In this document: one piece after another, positions 56,511-64,000 of the stretch
Numbering within the stretch: the first letter of the stretch is position 1
Layout: each line of letters begins with the position of its first letter
NCBI RefSeq assembly: GCF_030944405.1
Contig: NZ_CP132339.1
Coordinates: forward strand, 1,860,001 to 1,924,000
Direction: 5' to 3'
Length of the DNA stretch: 64,000 bases
Source of the DNA: Janthinobacterium sp. J1-1
GTDB taxonomy: Bacteria; Pseudomonadota; Gammaproteobacteria; Burkholderiales; Burkholderiaceae_D
Notes under the pieces: generated by a model
Told to the model about the DNA's origin: nothing
What the model saw: only the letters and a program-made list of their open reading frames with translations
The model's database searches: none
Translations under genes and position numbers: made by a program

Positions 56511-56533
56511 AAAGGGCCTTGCGGCCCTTTTTT
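56511..56533. terminator. Terminator between corA and the convergent gene
   Basis: AAAGGGCC (56511-56518) and GGCCCTTT (56523-56530) form a perfect eight-pair stem with a TTGC loop, followed by TTT. It overlaps the stop codon region of the minus-strand gene. Confidence 0.88.
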
Positions 56534-57014
56534 ATTGCGCTGGCCGTTTTGGCGCAATGCCCGTGTACTGGGCCGACATCAGTTTCCAGTTTGCCCCTTC
56601 CTTGATGGCGACATAGCTGGCGCGCATTGCCATCTGGCGCTGCTGGCCGCCGGCGTTGACCGAGATCGCCAACTTGCCGATCAGCACGGCCGTGCCGCCC
56701 GTCACGCGCACCAGCGGTTCCTCGACCGTGATGACGGGCGTGGCGGTCTTTTTTTCCGGCGCATAGAAGGCCAGCATTTTCTCGCGCGTGTCGACTTCGC
56801 CCATCGGCGAGACCTCCACGTAATTGTCTGCCGTCAGCGCGGTCAGGGCAGGCACGTCGAACCGGGTCTGCGCCGCCACGTGCTGGCGCACCAGGTTCAG
56901 CACGTCGGCCGCGTCGTCCGCCAGCGCAGCTTGCGCAAAGGTGGTGCAGAAGGCGAAAGTGGCAAGGGAGGACGCGAAGGGAAATCGGCGCTGCGGCAAG
57001 CTGGAAGAAGTCAT
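56532..57014 (-). CDS. Secreted NTF2-like (SnoaL/DUF4440-type) protein
   Basis: 160 residues with a signal peptide ending near AALADD (about residue 33). The mature part is an NTF2-like cone: helix AADVLNLVRQHVAAQTRFDV, LTALTADNYVEVSPMGEVDT, and strands VRVTGGTAVLIGKLAISVNA and RASYVAIKEGANWKLMSAQY. Such folds serve as small enzymes or ligand-binding domains; the function here is unknown, and no catalytic set is evident. The gene is single, convergent with corA. Confidence 0.75.
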   Translation of the reverse strand: MTSSSLPQRRFPFASSLATFAFCTTFAQAALADDAADVLNLVRQHVAAQTRFDVPALTALTADNYVEVSPMGEVDTREKMLAFYAPEKKTATPVITVEEPLVRVTGGTAVLIGKLAISVNAGGQQRQMAMRASYVAIKEGANWKLMSAQYTGIAPKRPAQ

Positions 57015-57263
57015 GGCTGGGGTCCGGTTGGGCCTGATTCAAGCGATCAGGGCAGCATGCAGTATGCCTTCGGTATTTGGATAAAAGCAACTGCCTGCAT
57101 GGCGCCAGCGCACGGCTGAGGACGGCAGAAGGGGAAATCTGGGATAATCACAGTCTGCCGTTATCAAACCGCGTTGAAAAAAAGTATCGCAAATCATCCG
57201 CTTTTGACGTGGCCCGGCCCGTCAACTCTCCCTATCATTGCCTGTCCCTACCCTGGAGTGTCC

Positions 57264-57983
57264 ATGCCTGATACCGCCGCCCACACTGGCCCGCGTTTTA
57301 CCCACCTGATCAGCGACTGCGATGGCGTGTTGATCGACAGCGAGGCCGTGGCCCTGCAGGCGCTGCTCGACTTGCTGGCTCCGCAGCTGCCGGGTTTGCC
57401 CGAGGGTGTCACCCTGCAAGGCCTGATCGAACCGCGCCTGGGCCTGCGCCTGGTGCCCTTGATCCATGATATCTATGCCGAACTGGGCTTGCCGCAGTTG
57501 CCGGAAGAAGAAGTGCTGGCCATCGGCCACGGCGTTAACGTCCGGTGCGATGAGCAATTGAGTGCCGTGCCCGGCGTGGCGCAGGCGCTGGCCGCGATCG
57601 ACCTGCCGAAGGCGGTCGCCTCGAACAGCGTCAGCGAACGCGTGCACGCCGCCTTGACCCGCACCGGCATGGTGGACCTGTTCGGTGGCCGCTACTTCAC
57701 GCCCGACCTGGTCGGCCACGCCAAGCCGCACCCTGGTTTGTACCTCGCGGCGGCGGCCGCCTTCGGCGTGCCGCCAGGCCAGTGCCTGGTGCTGGAAGAC
57801 AGCGTCACGGGCGTGACCGCCGCTGCCGCCGCCGGCATGACGGTGCTGGGCTTTATTGGCGGCGGCCATATCGCCGCCGGCCAGGAAGCGCGCCTGAAAG
57901 CGGCTGGGGCCAGTTACGTATTCAGCGAGATGGCCAGCTTGCCGGCGCTGGTGGCCAGCTTGATGCAGCGTACGACGGCCTGA
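57264..57983 (+). CDS. HAD-family phosphatase
   Basis: 239 residues from ATG 57264, with TGGAG at 57255-57259. HAD motif I is ISDCDGVLIDSE (nucleophile D18, acid D20), motif II AVASNSVS, motif III lysine in GHAKPHPGLYL and motif IV VLEDSVTGVTAAAAAG. The cap domain is of the beta-phosphoglucomutase/YieH type (subfamily IA). It would dephosphorylate a small sugar phosphate; the substrate is unknown. It is convergent with the LuxR-type gene, seven bases apart. Confidence 0.88.
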   Translation: MPDTAAHTGPRFTHLISDCDGVLIDSEAVALQALLDLLAPQLPGLPEGVTLQGLIEPRLGLRLVPLIHDIYAELGLPQLPEEEVLAIGHGVNVRCDEQLSAVPGVAQALAAIDLPKAVASNSVSERVHAALTRTGMVDLFGGRYFTPDLVGHAKPHPGLYLAAAAAFGVPPGQCLVLEDSVTGVTAAAAAGMTVLGFIGGGHIAAGQEARLKAAGASYVFSEMASLPALVASLMQRTTA

Positions 57984-57990
57984 CCTGCGT

Positions 57991-59100
57991 TTATTCCCGC
58001 ACCGCCAGCAACGCCCCCAGCAGCGCGACGTTGTTGATGTTCAGCTTGTTGAAGATGGCCTTGATCTGGCTGCGGATGGTTTCCGGCGAACGGTTGAGCT
58101 GGGTGGCCACCTGTTTTTGCGTCAGGCCGTGGGCGATTAGCTTGGCCACCAGGAATTCGCGCTCGCTCAGCGTGTCCACCGTTTCGCTGGCGCGCGCCTT
58201 TAAAAACAGCAAGCCCTGTTCGCGGTGACCCCGCACGATAACGCCGCCAGCGGCCACATGCGGCTGGTCCGGCTGGCTGACCAATTGCTTCAGCAGCGCC
58301 GGCGGCAAGTGCTGCGGATCGTCGGTGCGCCAGGCGGCAAACACCAACGCTTTGAAGCGGTCGTCGGCATGGTAAAGCACACCTCGCTGGTCAGCGATCG
58401 CGACCGACCATTTGGCGCGCACCGTGTCATGGCTCAGGCGGTCCAGGTGGACCAGGCGGTTGATGGCCAGCGCCTGCATCAGGTGCGGCGCCAGGCAGGC
58501 CAGCAGATCGATCTCCGGTTTCAGACAGCGCGCCGCCAATTCGGCACGGTACAGCGACACCCACTGCACGAACCGGGTGCCGGGATGGATGTCCGAGGTG
58601 ATCAGCATGTTGACGTGGCCAAAGTCATGCAGAAACTGCCGGAACGCCGTGTTGTGCTCCCCGGGAAAATCCTCGACCCGAAAACCGATGGTCATGGTGC
58701 GCTGCGCCGTCACTTGCACGGCAGCGGTGTCGCAGTGCTTCACTTTTTCGTAGGCCTCCAGCATCGCCGGCGAGGAATTGTGCAGGTGGATGCTGTGGAT
58801 GTCGATGCCACCCTCGCGCATGGTGGCGGTGCCCCACATCGAGGAGTCAAAGGCCAGGCAGGTTTTGAGCAGTGTCAGCGCCGCGTCCTGGAATAGATGG
58901 ACCGGGCATTCCTGGGCCAAGCGGTAGAGCGCGAGCAGCAGATTGCTGTATTCCGGAAGCAGGCTTGGGCGCATGGAGAGAGGGACGGGTGGATCGCCCG
59001 ACCACTCTAAACCAGCGGTAATGAATTGCCAAGAAGAATGCGGAAATAGCAGCGGTATTGTTGTTTTATAAATACTGGCGCATTGGACGCGTATCCACAT
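57991..59100 (-). CDS. LuxR-type transcriptional regulator
   Basis: 369 residues from ATG 59100, chosen because GAGGAG lies just before it; the ATG at 58974 has no such site. The last 65 residues are a LuxR helix-turn-helix: LSEREFLVAKLIAHGLTQKQ then VATQLNRSPETIRSQIKAIF. The rest is a sensory region (SSPAMLEAYEKVKHCDTAAV, HPGTRFVQWVSLYRAELAAR) of no clear family; the acyl-homoserine-lactone pocket motifs (WxxxY, PxG) are not evident, so a quorum-sensing role is unsupported. It is divergent from the three-gene envelope operon beginning at 59439, its likely target. Confidence 0.85.
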   Translation of the reverse strand: MWIRVQCASIYKTTIPLLFPHSSWQFITAGLEWSGDPPVPLSMRPSLLPEYSNLLLALYRLAQECPVHLFQDAALTLLKTCLAFDSSMWGTATMREGGIDIHSIHLHNSSPAMLEAYEKVKHCDTAAVQVTAQRTMTIGFRVEDFPGEHNTAFRQFLHDFGHVNMLITSDIHPGTRFVQWVSLYRAELAARCLKPEIDLLACLAPHLMQALAINRLVHLDRLSHDTVRAKWSVAIADQRGVLYHADDRFKALVFAAWRTDDPQHLPPALLKQLVSQPDQPHVAAGGVIVRGHREQGLLFLKARASETVDTLSEREFLVAKLIAHGLTQKQVATQLNRSPETIRSQIKAIFNKLNINNVALLGALLAVRE

Positions 59101-59438
59101 CTCTCTCCTCTACGTGAAGTTGCTTTGCCGAAAAGAGCCCCAATGGTTGTTTCAGATAACAAAGATTTCTGTTTTCCCAATTTATCCCATAAATGGGGGA
59201 TAGGCAAACCAGTTGGTTTGAGATGTAATGATGGCAACTGTTCAGCCCTATGAACAGGTGTTGTCAATAGCGAAATTCCGCTTGGAAAAGAGGTCATCTG
59301 ATAAGGGGTTGCTCACTTCAAGCAAAAATTGATGTTTTTTGTGTCGCTCTCATAGGACTGAATAGTTGCGATATTTCAATACAATAATTTCCTTGTCATT
59401 CGATTAAAAAAACTGTCATATTTATATTGGGTTATGTC
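59101..59438. promoter_or_regulatory. Divergent promoter region between the LuxR gene and the envelope operon
   Basis: 338 AT-rich bases without a gene. A dyad AACTGTTC-8-GAACAGGT lies at 59236-59259 (7 of 8 positions symmetric; core CTGTTCagccctatGAACAG), a candidate operator for the LuxR-type protein. A shorter dyad TATCCC-GGGATA lies near 59182-59201. The stretch 59370-59430 holds TATAAT-like sequences before the small secreted protein gene. The CTGT/ACAG spacing differs from a classical lux box. Confidence 0.5.
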
Positions 59439-59771
59439 ATGAAAAATGCTTTATTACTGACTGTGTTGCTGGGCACGATGCCATTGCATGCGATGGCGCA
59501 GACGTCGCCGGCTGTACCCGTGCCTGCGGTGGCACCCGCGCCAGCGCCCGACAAGAGCGCCGACGAGGAGGAAAAGGACGATGACCAGACAGTGGTCGGC
59601 ATGAAAGATTCGGCCAGCAAGGCGCCGGTGACGACGGCTGGCGCTGTCGCCACGACGGGGATCAGTACAACGATGCTGGTAGGCATCGGCACCGCCATCG
59701 CCATCGCCATCGGCGTGGCCAGTTCGGGTGGTTCCGGTTCGTCGACCAGCCATTCGGCTGTTCATCACTAG
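59439..59771 (+). CDS. Small secreted Ser/Gly-rich protein (YjbE-like)
   Basis: 110 residues from ATG 59439. A signal peptide (LLLTVLLGTMPLHAMAQ) precedes a Pro/Ala segment, an acidic patch (DEEEKDDDQT), and a C-terminal hydrophobic helix (TTMLVGIGTAIAIAIGVASS) ending in GGSGSSTSH. The composition recalls YjbE, a small secreted protein in the exopolysaccharide-linked yjbEFGH operon, but identity cannot be shown from sequence. It is followed 13 bases later by a lipoprotein gene and is divergent from a LuxR regulator. Confidence 0.65.
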   Translation: MKNALLLTVLLGTMPLHAMAQTSPAVPVPAVAPAPAPDKSADEEEKDDDQTVVGMKDSASKAPVTTAGAVATTGISTTMLVGIGTAIAIAIGVASSGGSGSSTSHSAVHH

Positions 59772-59784
59772 GCGCAGGCAATCC

Positions 59785-60474
59785 ATGGTAGCGCGCGCCA
59801 CACTGATGGTCTTGTGCTGTGCCGCGCTGCTTGGCGCCTGCGCGGCGCCCAAACAGGCGGCCGTGCCGCTGTCGGCCAGCGCCTTGTCGGCCCGGCCGGT
59901 GCGCATCGGCGTGGTGATGAGCACCGTGCCGACCGCCGATACGCACTTCCCTGGCGCCGGTTGCCTGCTGTGCATCGCCGCCGTTAGCGTTTCCAATACC
60001 GCGTTGACGGCGCATGTGCGCACCTTGCCGACCGAGGACCTGCTGAGCATCAAGGAGGACCTTGCCGAGTTGCTGCGCAAAAAAGGGCACGAGGTGATCG
60101 TCATCGCCGAACCGCTCGATATCGATGCCTTGCCCGACCGCCAGGACAGCAAACCGAACGGCGCCAAAAAGGATTTTTCGGCGCTGGGCCGGCAATACCG
60201 GCTCGACAAGCTGCTGGTGATTCATCTGACCAAGGTCGGCGTCAACCGTAACTACAACAGCTATATTCCGGCCGGCGACCCGCAGGGCCTGGTAGCCGGC
60301 GCCGGCTATATCGTCAACCTCGACGATCATGCATACGACTGGTACCGTGCGCTGCGCCAGCTCAGGAGCGCCACCGGCAATTGGGACGAAGCGCCCGCTT
60401 ATCCCGGCTTGAGCAATGCCTATTTCCAGGCCATCGAAGGTGCGCGCGATGCCTTGCGCAAACCCTTGTATTGA
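59785..60474 (+). CDS. Putative lipoprotein of unknown function
   Basis: 229 residues from ATG 59785. The N-terminus is a lipoprotein signal with lipobox LGAC, cysteine C19. The mature part (VRIGVVMSTVPTADTHFPGA, LLSIKEDLAELLRKKGHEVI, GRQYRLDKLLVIHLTKVGVN) looks like an alpha/beta periplasmic domain; no enzyme motif is seen. It lies between the small secreted protein and a periplasmic protein gene, with one base to the latter, so the three form an operon. Function unknown; envelope location is supported by the signal. Confidence 0.75.
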   Translation: MVARATLMVLCCAALLGACAAPKQAAVPLSASALSARPVRIGVVMSTVPTADTHFPGAGCLLCIAAVSVSNTALTAHVRTLPTEDLLSIKEDLAELLRKKGHEVIVIAEPLDIDALPDRQDSKPNGAKKDFSALGRQYRLDKLLVIHLTKVGVNRNYNSYIPAGDPQGLVAGAGYIVNLDDHAYDWYRALRQLRSATGNWDEAPAYPGLSNAYFQAIEGARDALRKPLY

Positions 60475-60475
60475 C

Positions 60476-61348
60476 ATGGCGATGCTGAGAACAGCCGCGT
60501 TCGCGGTACTGGCCTGGTCGCTGTGCGCCGGTGCGCTGGCGCAGCAGCCGGCGCTGCCTGCCACCTGGTCCTTGCGCCTGCCGCAGCAGCAGGCGGTGGC
60601 CTTTCGCGGCCTGGCCAATTTCGACAGGGCCGGCAAGGGTGCATCGGGTACCACCTACATGATGCCCGGCATCGCCGGTTTTGCGGCGGCGCTGGCCGCC
60701 CATGCCCTGGTGATCAATAGCGGCCTGGAACAGCGCAAAAGCGAGATCGAACTGGCGGCGGACCAGGTGCTGCTGCCTTACCTGCCGGTGCTCGATGCCA
60801 TGCGCCAGGACACACTGATGGCGCAGGCGCTGGCACGCGTGGCGCCTGGCAGTACGCCGCGCTTGATCGCCTTTTTCGATCACGACGAATCGGGCTGGAT
60901 CGTCGAAAGCACGCCGCTGTTCGCCATGACCCAGGACCAGAGCGCGCTGGTGCTCGATAATGCGATCGCCGTCCATGCGCCGGGCGCGCCGAAGCAGGCT
61001 GCCTACCGCAACACCGTGCGCGTGGTCTCGCGGGCCAGCACGCATGCCGACCTGGAAGCGTACTGGAATGCGCAGCAAGGCCGCCAGTTGCTGGACCAGA
61101 GTGCCGCCTTGCTGGCGCTGTCGATCGAGATCGCATTGCAACAGGCCTACAGCGGTGGCGATGCGCCCGCCGACCTGGGCGTTTTCAGGACGGTACGCTA
61201 TCACGAAGGCCGCAAGGCAGCCGCCGAGCGCGCCCAGGTGCTGTCCGAACGGTGCGGACGCGCGCTGATTAGCAATTTGCGCGGCTGGCTGATGTCGGTG
61301 CCCTTGCTGCAGCCCGGCGCGGATCCGGCCTGTGCCACGGCGCCCTGA
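60476..61348 (+). CDS. Periplasmic protein of unknown function
   Basis: 290 residues from ATG 60476, one base after the previous stop. A signal peptide (FAVLAWSLCAGALAQQ) precedes LPATWSLRLPQQQAVAFRGL, a short Gly/Ala hydrophobic stretch (GIAGFAAALAAHALVINSGL) and a mixed alpha/beta region (RLIAFFDHDESGWIVESTPL, ALSIEIALQQAYSGGDAPAD). No family is recognised. Because the operon encodes a small secreted protein, a lipoprotein and this protein, they probably act together at the outer part of the envelope. It is followed by a 149-base gap and an unrelated iron gene. Confidence 0.7.
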   Translation: MAMLRTAAFAVLAWSLCAGALAQQPALPATWSLRLPQQQAVAFRGLANFDRAGKGASGTTYMMPGIAGFAAALAAHALVINSGLEQRKSEIELAADQVLLPYLPVLDAMRQDTLMAQALARVAPGSTPRLIAFFDHDESGWIVESTPLFAMTQDQSALVLDNAIAVHAPGAPKQAAYRNTVRVVSRASTHADLEAYWNAQQGRQLLDQSAALLALSIEIALQQAYSGGDAPADLGVFRTVRYHEGRKAAAERAQVLSERCGRALISNLRGWLMSVPLLQPGADPACATAP

Positions 61349-61497
61349 GGCGACGCTAGCCGGCGCCATCCACGGTTCGGCCCACACTGGCTTGGCGGTG
61401 TTGTTTTCTCCCTGCGCTGGTTCCGCTTTTATCCGCTTTATCCGATTCATCAACAAGGCCTACGCGCCACCGATGAACCGATGAAAGCCACCATTCC

Positions 61498-63216
61498 ATG
61501 CCCTTGCACCACTCCACCCGCTACCGCCTCGGCGTGGCTGCGCGCCTGCTGGCCGCCATCCTGGGCGGTTATGTCCTGACCGTCGCCATTACCTGGATGC
61601 TGGCCGTGCTGCTGCCACAGAGCCGCGTCGATGCGGTGATGACGGCTACTCTGCTGTCTTTCCTGGTCTATGCCGTCATCATCCTGTGGGTGTTTGCCAA
61701 AAAGGGCAGCCTGCGCCAGGCCATGGCCTGGCTGCATACTTGGTCCGGGCTGTTCGTCTGCTGGCTGCTGCTGATGGTGTTCATGAGTGGCACGGCGTCG
61801 TACTACCGCGACGAAATCAGCTTGTGGATGAAGCCGGAGCTGCAGGCGGCCGCCAGCGCCGCACCGGTGCCGCCCGTGCTGGCGGCGCAATCGGCGCTGG
61901 CCTATCTGCGTGCGAACGCACCCGACGCCACGCGCTGGGTGATCGAGCTGCCGACCGGCCGCCAGCCGGCGCTGGCCGTCAGCTGGGTCGACACAAAGAC
62001 GGCCGTCAAAAAACGCCGCGCGCGCCAGGACCAGGTGCTGCTCGACCCGGCCAGCGGCGCACAGCTGCCGGCGCCGCGCGCCACCGAAGGCGGCGACTTC
62101 CTGTTTCGTCTGCATTTTGATCTGCACTATATGCCGATCGTGTGGGGGCGCTGGATCGTCGGCATCGCCGCCATGGGCATGCTGGTGGCCATCCTCAGCG
62201 GCGTGATCACGCACCGGCGCATCTTCAGGGATTTCTTTACCTTCAGGCCGCACAAGGGACAGCGCTCGTGGCTCGATGCGCACAATGCGGTGGCCGTGCT
62301 GGCGCTGCCGTTTCATTTGATGATCACCTATACGGGGCTGGTGACGCTGATGTTCATGTATATGCCGGCGCCCAAGCAGGCGCTGTATGGCGGCGACCAG
62401 AAGACCTGGCTCAAGGACGCGTATCCACAAACGGCGCGCAAGGTCACGCCCTCGGGCCAGCCGGCGCCGTTGACGGACCTGGCGCCGCTGCTGGCGCAGG
62501 CGAGTACACGCTGGCGCGGCGCGGCGCCGGGGCGCATCGTGATCGATTATCCGGGCGACGCCAGCGCCACCATCGCGCTTGCGCGCCAGGCGGGCCTGTC
62601 GTTTTCGAATAGCGAGCCGGTGCTGCTGTTCCAGGGCGCCAGCGGCCAGCTGCTCGCCGCCACCGACTACGACGCCATCACGCCCTCGGAAGCGCGGCGC
62701 GCCATGTACGGCTTGCACCTGGGCCGCTTTGCCGATCCCTTGCTGCGCGCGCTGTTCTTTTTGTGCGGCCTGGCCGGCTGCGCCATGGTGGCCACCGGCG
62801 CCGTGCTGTGGGGCGTGCGCACGCGCGCCCAGGCGGTAAAGGCCGGACGTATCGGCTTCGGGCTGCGGCTGGTCGACGCCCTGAATATCGGTGCGATTGC
62901 CGGCCTGCCGATCGCGTTTGCCGCGTTTTTCTGGGCCAACCGGCTACTGCCGGTCGGCATGGCGCAGCGCGCCGACAGCGAGATCGCCTGCTTCTTCGGC
63001 GCCTGGGCCGTGGCGGCGCTGCTGGCACAGATCCGTCCGACTCTTGGCATGTGGCGGTTTCAGCTGGGGCTGGGAGCGGGATTGTGGGGCGGGCTGATGC
63101 CGTTGACCCTGGCGACCACCGAGGTGGCGCTGGCGGGTTTTGACTGGGTGGCGCTGGTGGCGGGGCTGCTGCTGGCGGGGACGGCGTTCAAGCTGAAAAG
63201 CCGCCCCCGGGACTGA
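61498..63216 (+). CDS. DUF3649-PepSY fusion, putative ferrisiderophore reductase
   Basis: 572 residues. The first 70 residues (YRLGVAARLLAAILGGYVLT, LLSFLVYAVIILWVFA) match DUF3649, normally a separate small gene. The rest is a PepSY-associated membrane protein: LRQAMAWLHTWSGLFVCWLL, a periplasmic segment with RLHFDLHYMPIVWGRWIVGI, RSWLDAHNAVAVLALPFHLM with conserved histidines for haem, and further helices. These proteins are thought to reduce ferric siderophore at the inner membrane. It is convergent with a TonB-dependent receptor, sharing no gap (stop to stop at 63216/63217), so the two are not in one operon here. Confidence 0.85.
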   Translation: MPLHHSTRYRLGVAARLLAAILGGYVLTVAITWMLAVLLPQSRVDAVMTATLLSFLVYAVIILWVFAKKGSLRQAMAWLHTWSGLFVCWLLLMVFMSGTASYYRDEISLWMKPELQAAASAAPVPPVLAAQSALAYLRANAPDATRWVIELPTGRQPALAVSWVDTKTAVKKRRARQDQVLLDPASGAQLPAPRATEGGDFLFRLHFDLHYMPIVWGRWIVGIAAMGMLVAILSGVITHRRIFRDFFTFRPHKGQRSWLDAHNAVAVLALPFHLMITYTGLVTLMFMYMPAPKQALYGGDQKTWLKDAYPQTARKVTPSGQPAPLTDLAPLLAQASTRWRGAAPGRIVIDYPGDASATIALARQAGLSFSNSEPVLLFQGASGQLLAATDYDAITPSEARRAMYGLHLGRFADPLLRALFFLCGLAGCAMVATGAVLWGVRTRAQAVKAGRIGFGLRLVDALNIGAIAGLPIAFAAFFWANRLLPVGMAQRADSEIACFFGAWAVAALLAQIRPTLGMWRFQLGLGAGLWGGLMPLTLATTEVALAGFDWVALVAGLLLAGTAFKLKSRPRD

Positions 63217-64000
63217 TCAATACTGGCCGCGTACCGTCAACATGGCACCGCGCGGGGCGCCATAGTAGTAGCCGGGGCCATACTCGCGGATCTTCTCGTA
63301 GTACACCTTGTCGAACAGATTGCTGACATTGAGCTGCGCCTGCAGGTTGCGGCTGATGCGGTAGGAGACAAACGCCGAAGCGGTGGCATAGCCGCCCTGG
63401 CGCGCAAACGCGGTGCCGCTCTGGCTGGTGATTTCGCTTTGCAGGTTGACGCCGCCGCCGGCCGACCACGCATGCAGGTCGCCGGGCAGGGTGTAGCTGG
63501 AAAACAAACGCAGCAAGTGGCGCGGCGTGGTGGTGCGGATCGCCTTGCCCGTATTGCTGGCCGTGTCGCGCACGTTTTTCGTGTTGTTCAGGGTGTAGCC
63601 GGCCGACAGGTTCCAGTTGCTGCCGATCTGGCCCGACACTTCCGCTTCCACGCCGCGGCTGCGCTGCTCGCCCTGGGCGATCTGGCAATAGCCGTTGCTG
63701 TAGTCGGGCAGGCAGGGGTTGGTCGAACTGAGGTCATCGACGCCCTTGCCGTTCTGTTCCAGCTGGAAGATGGCCAGGTTGGTATGGAGCTTTTTGTTGA
63801 AAAACTCGCCTTTGACACCGAGTTCGAGATTGCGGCCGGTGATCGGCGCGAGCGCCTTGCCGGTCTTGTCGAAGGCGCGCTGCGGGGTAAACACGTCGGC
63901 GTAGCTGCCGTACAGGCTCAGATTGTCATTGAGCGCATACAGGGCCGCCACGTAGGGTGTGAATTCCGCATCGACGCTGTAGGCGCCGGCACGGTTGTTC
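63217..64000 (-). CDS. TonB-dependent siderophore receptor, 3' part
   Basis: The C-terminal 260 residues of a TonB-dependent receptor; the gene continues past the right edge. The visible part is barrel strands of the ferrichrome/ferrioxamine/coprogen receptor type: DAEFTPYVAALYALNDNLSL, YGSYADVFTPQ, GRNLELGVKGEFFNKKLHTN, WNLSAGYTLNNTKNVRD and the closing YYYGAPRGAMLTVRGQY with the terminal aromatic residue needed for outer-membrane insertion. It would import a ferric siderophore into the periplasm with TonB. It is convergent with the DUF3649-PepSY fusion gene, its likely functional partner. Confidence 0.92.
   Translation of the reverse strand, partial: NNRAGAYSVDAEFTPYVAALYALNDNLSLYGSYADVFTPQRAFDKTGKALAPITGRNLELGVKGEFFNKKLHTNLAIFQLEQNGKGVDDLSSTNPCLPDYSNGYCQIAQGEQRSRGVEAEVSGQIGSNWNLSAGYTLNNTKNVRDTASNTGKAIRTTTPRHLLRLFSSYTLPGDLHAWSAGGGVNLQSEITSQSGTAFARQGGYATASAFVSYRISRNLQAQLNVSNLFDKVYYEKIREYGPGYYYGAPRGAMLTVRGQY

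Noticed and set aside
59236..59259. Dyad considered as a classical lux box
   Set aside because: Distance between CTGT and ACAG is 12 bases rather than 8, and the regulator lacks clear acyl-homoserine-lactone pocket motifs; kept only as a general operator candidate.

Overview
The window looks like a chromosomal segment of a high-GC betaproteobacterium, most likely Oxalobacteraceae (Janthinobacterium/Duganella/Massilia type). This rests on the long two-ATP-cone NrdA, the Ala/Lys/Pro histone-H1-like protein, the ypjD-PP0621-sigma54 regulator order, the accB-accC-prmA-DUF3426 order and the tonB-aroE-mtgA order. The taxonomic call is inference from gene content. I found no rRNA, tRNA, CRISPR array, insertion sequence or replication origin.

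Layout. 1-9.5 kb is iron/siderophore related: the tail of a probable PepSY reductase gene, DUF3325, a MacA/MacB-type exporter pair (possibly siderophore export, as PvdRT), then (after an AraC regulator and an aspartate/glutamate racemase) a Fur-box-preceded FecI-FecR-TonB receptor set whose receptor is frameshifted inside its signalling domain. 9.6-14.5 kb holds an orphan substrate-binding protein, an OhrR-like regulator with an alpha/beta hydrolase, a cytochrome c assembly-like membrane protein, a PP0621 protein and a sigma-54 activator lacking a receiver domain. 14.5-19.4 kb is nrdAB, preceded by a well-spaced pair of NrdR boxes. 19.4-23.1 kb has an RhtA/EamA exporter, a gap with a palindrome and a terminator-ended possible sRNA, the H1-like protein, YggT and a REP-like inverted repeat. 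23.1-30.1 kb (minus strand) is housekeeping: sugar/adenosine-type kinase, DUF3426, prmA, accC, accB, aroQ, TlpA-like thioredoxin and a conserved hypothetical. 30.2-34.8 kb (plus) is mpl, a YqiA-like esterase, ubiC and an RNB-family ribonuclease.

35.1-51.2 kb is the most unusual part: a five-gene, same-strand island made of a TolC-like lipoprotein, a small periplasmic adaptor, a 3413-residue DUF4347 protein with 27 tandem Ig/cadherin-like repeats, an inner-membrane HlyD protein with a large cytosolic N-terminal domain, and a PqqD-like/M50 protease/HlyD fusion. There is no ABC transporter ATPase and no RTX repeats. I read it as a candidate dedicated export and processing machine for the giant surface protein, differing from the classical type I system.

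51.3-52.9 kb contains small, lower-GC orphan genes and fragments of decayed ones. 52.9-58.0 kb returns to ordinary genes (tonB-like, aroE, mtgA, corA, an NTF2-like secreted protein, a HAD phosphatase). 58.0-61.3 kb has a LuxR-type regulator divergent from an uncharacterised three-gene envelope operon (small secreted Ser/Gly-rich protein, lipoprotein, periplasmic protein). The window ends with a DUF3649-PepSY fusion convergent with the 3' part of a second TonB-dependent siderophore receptor.
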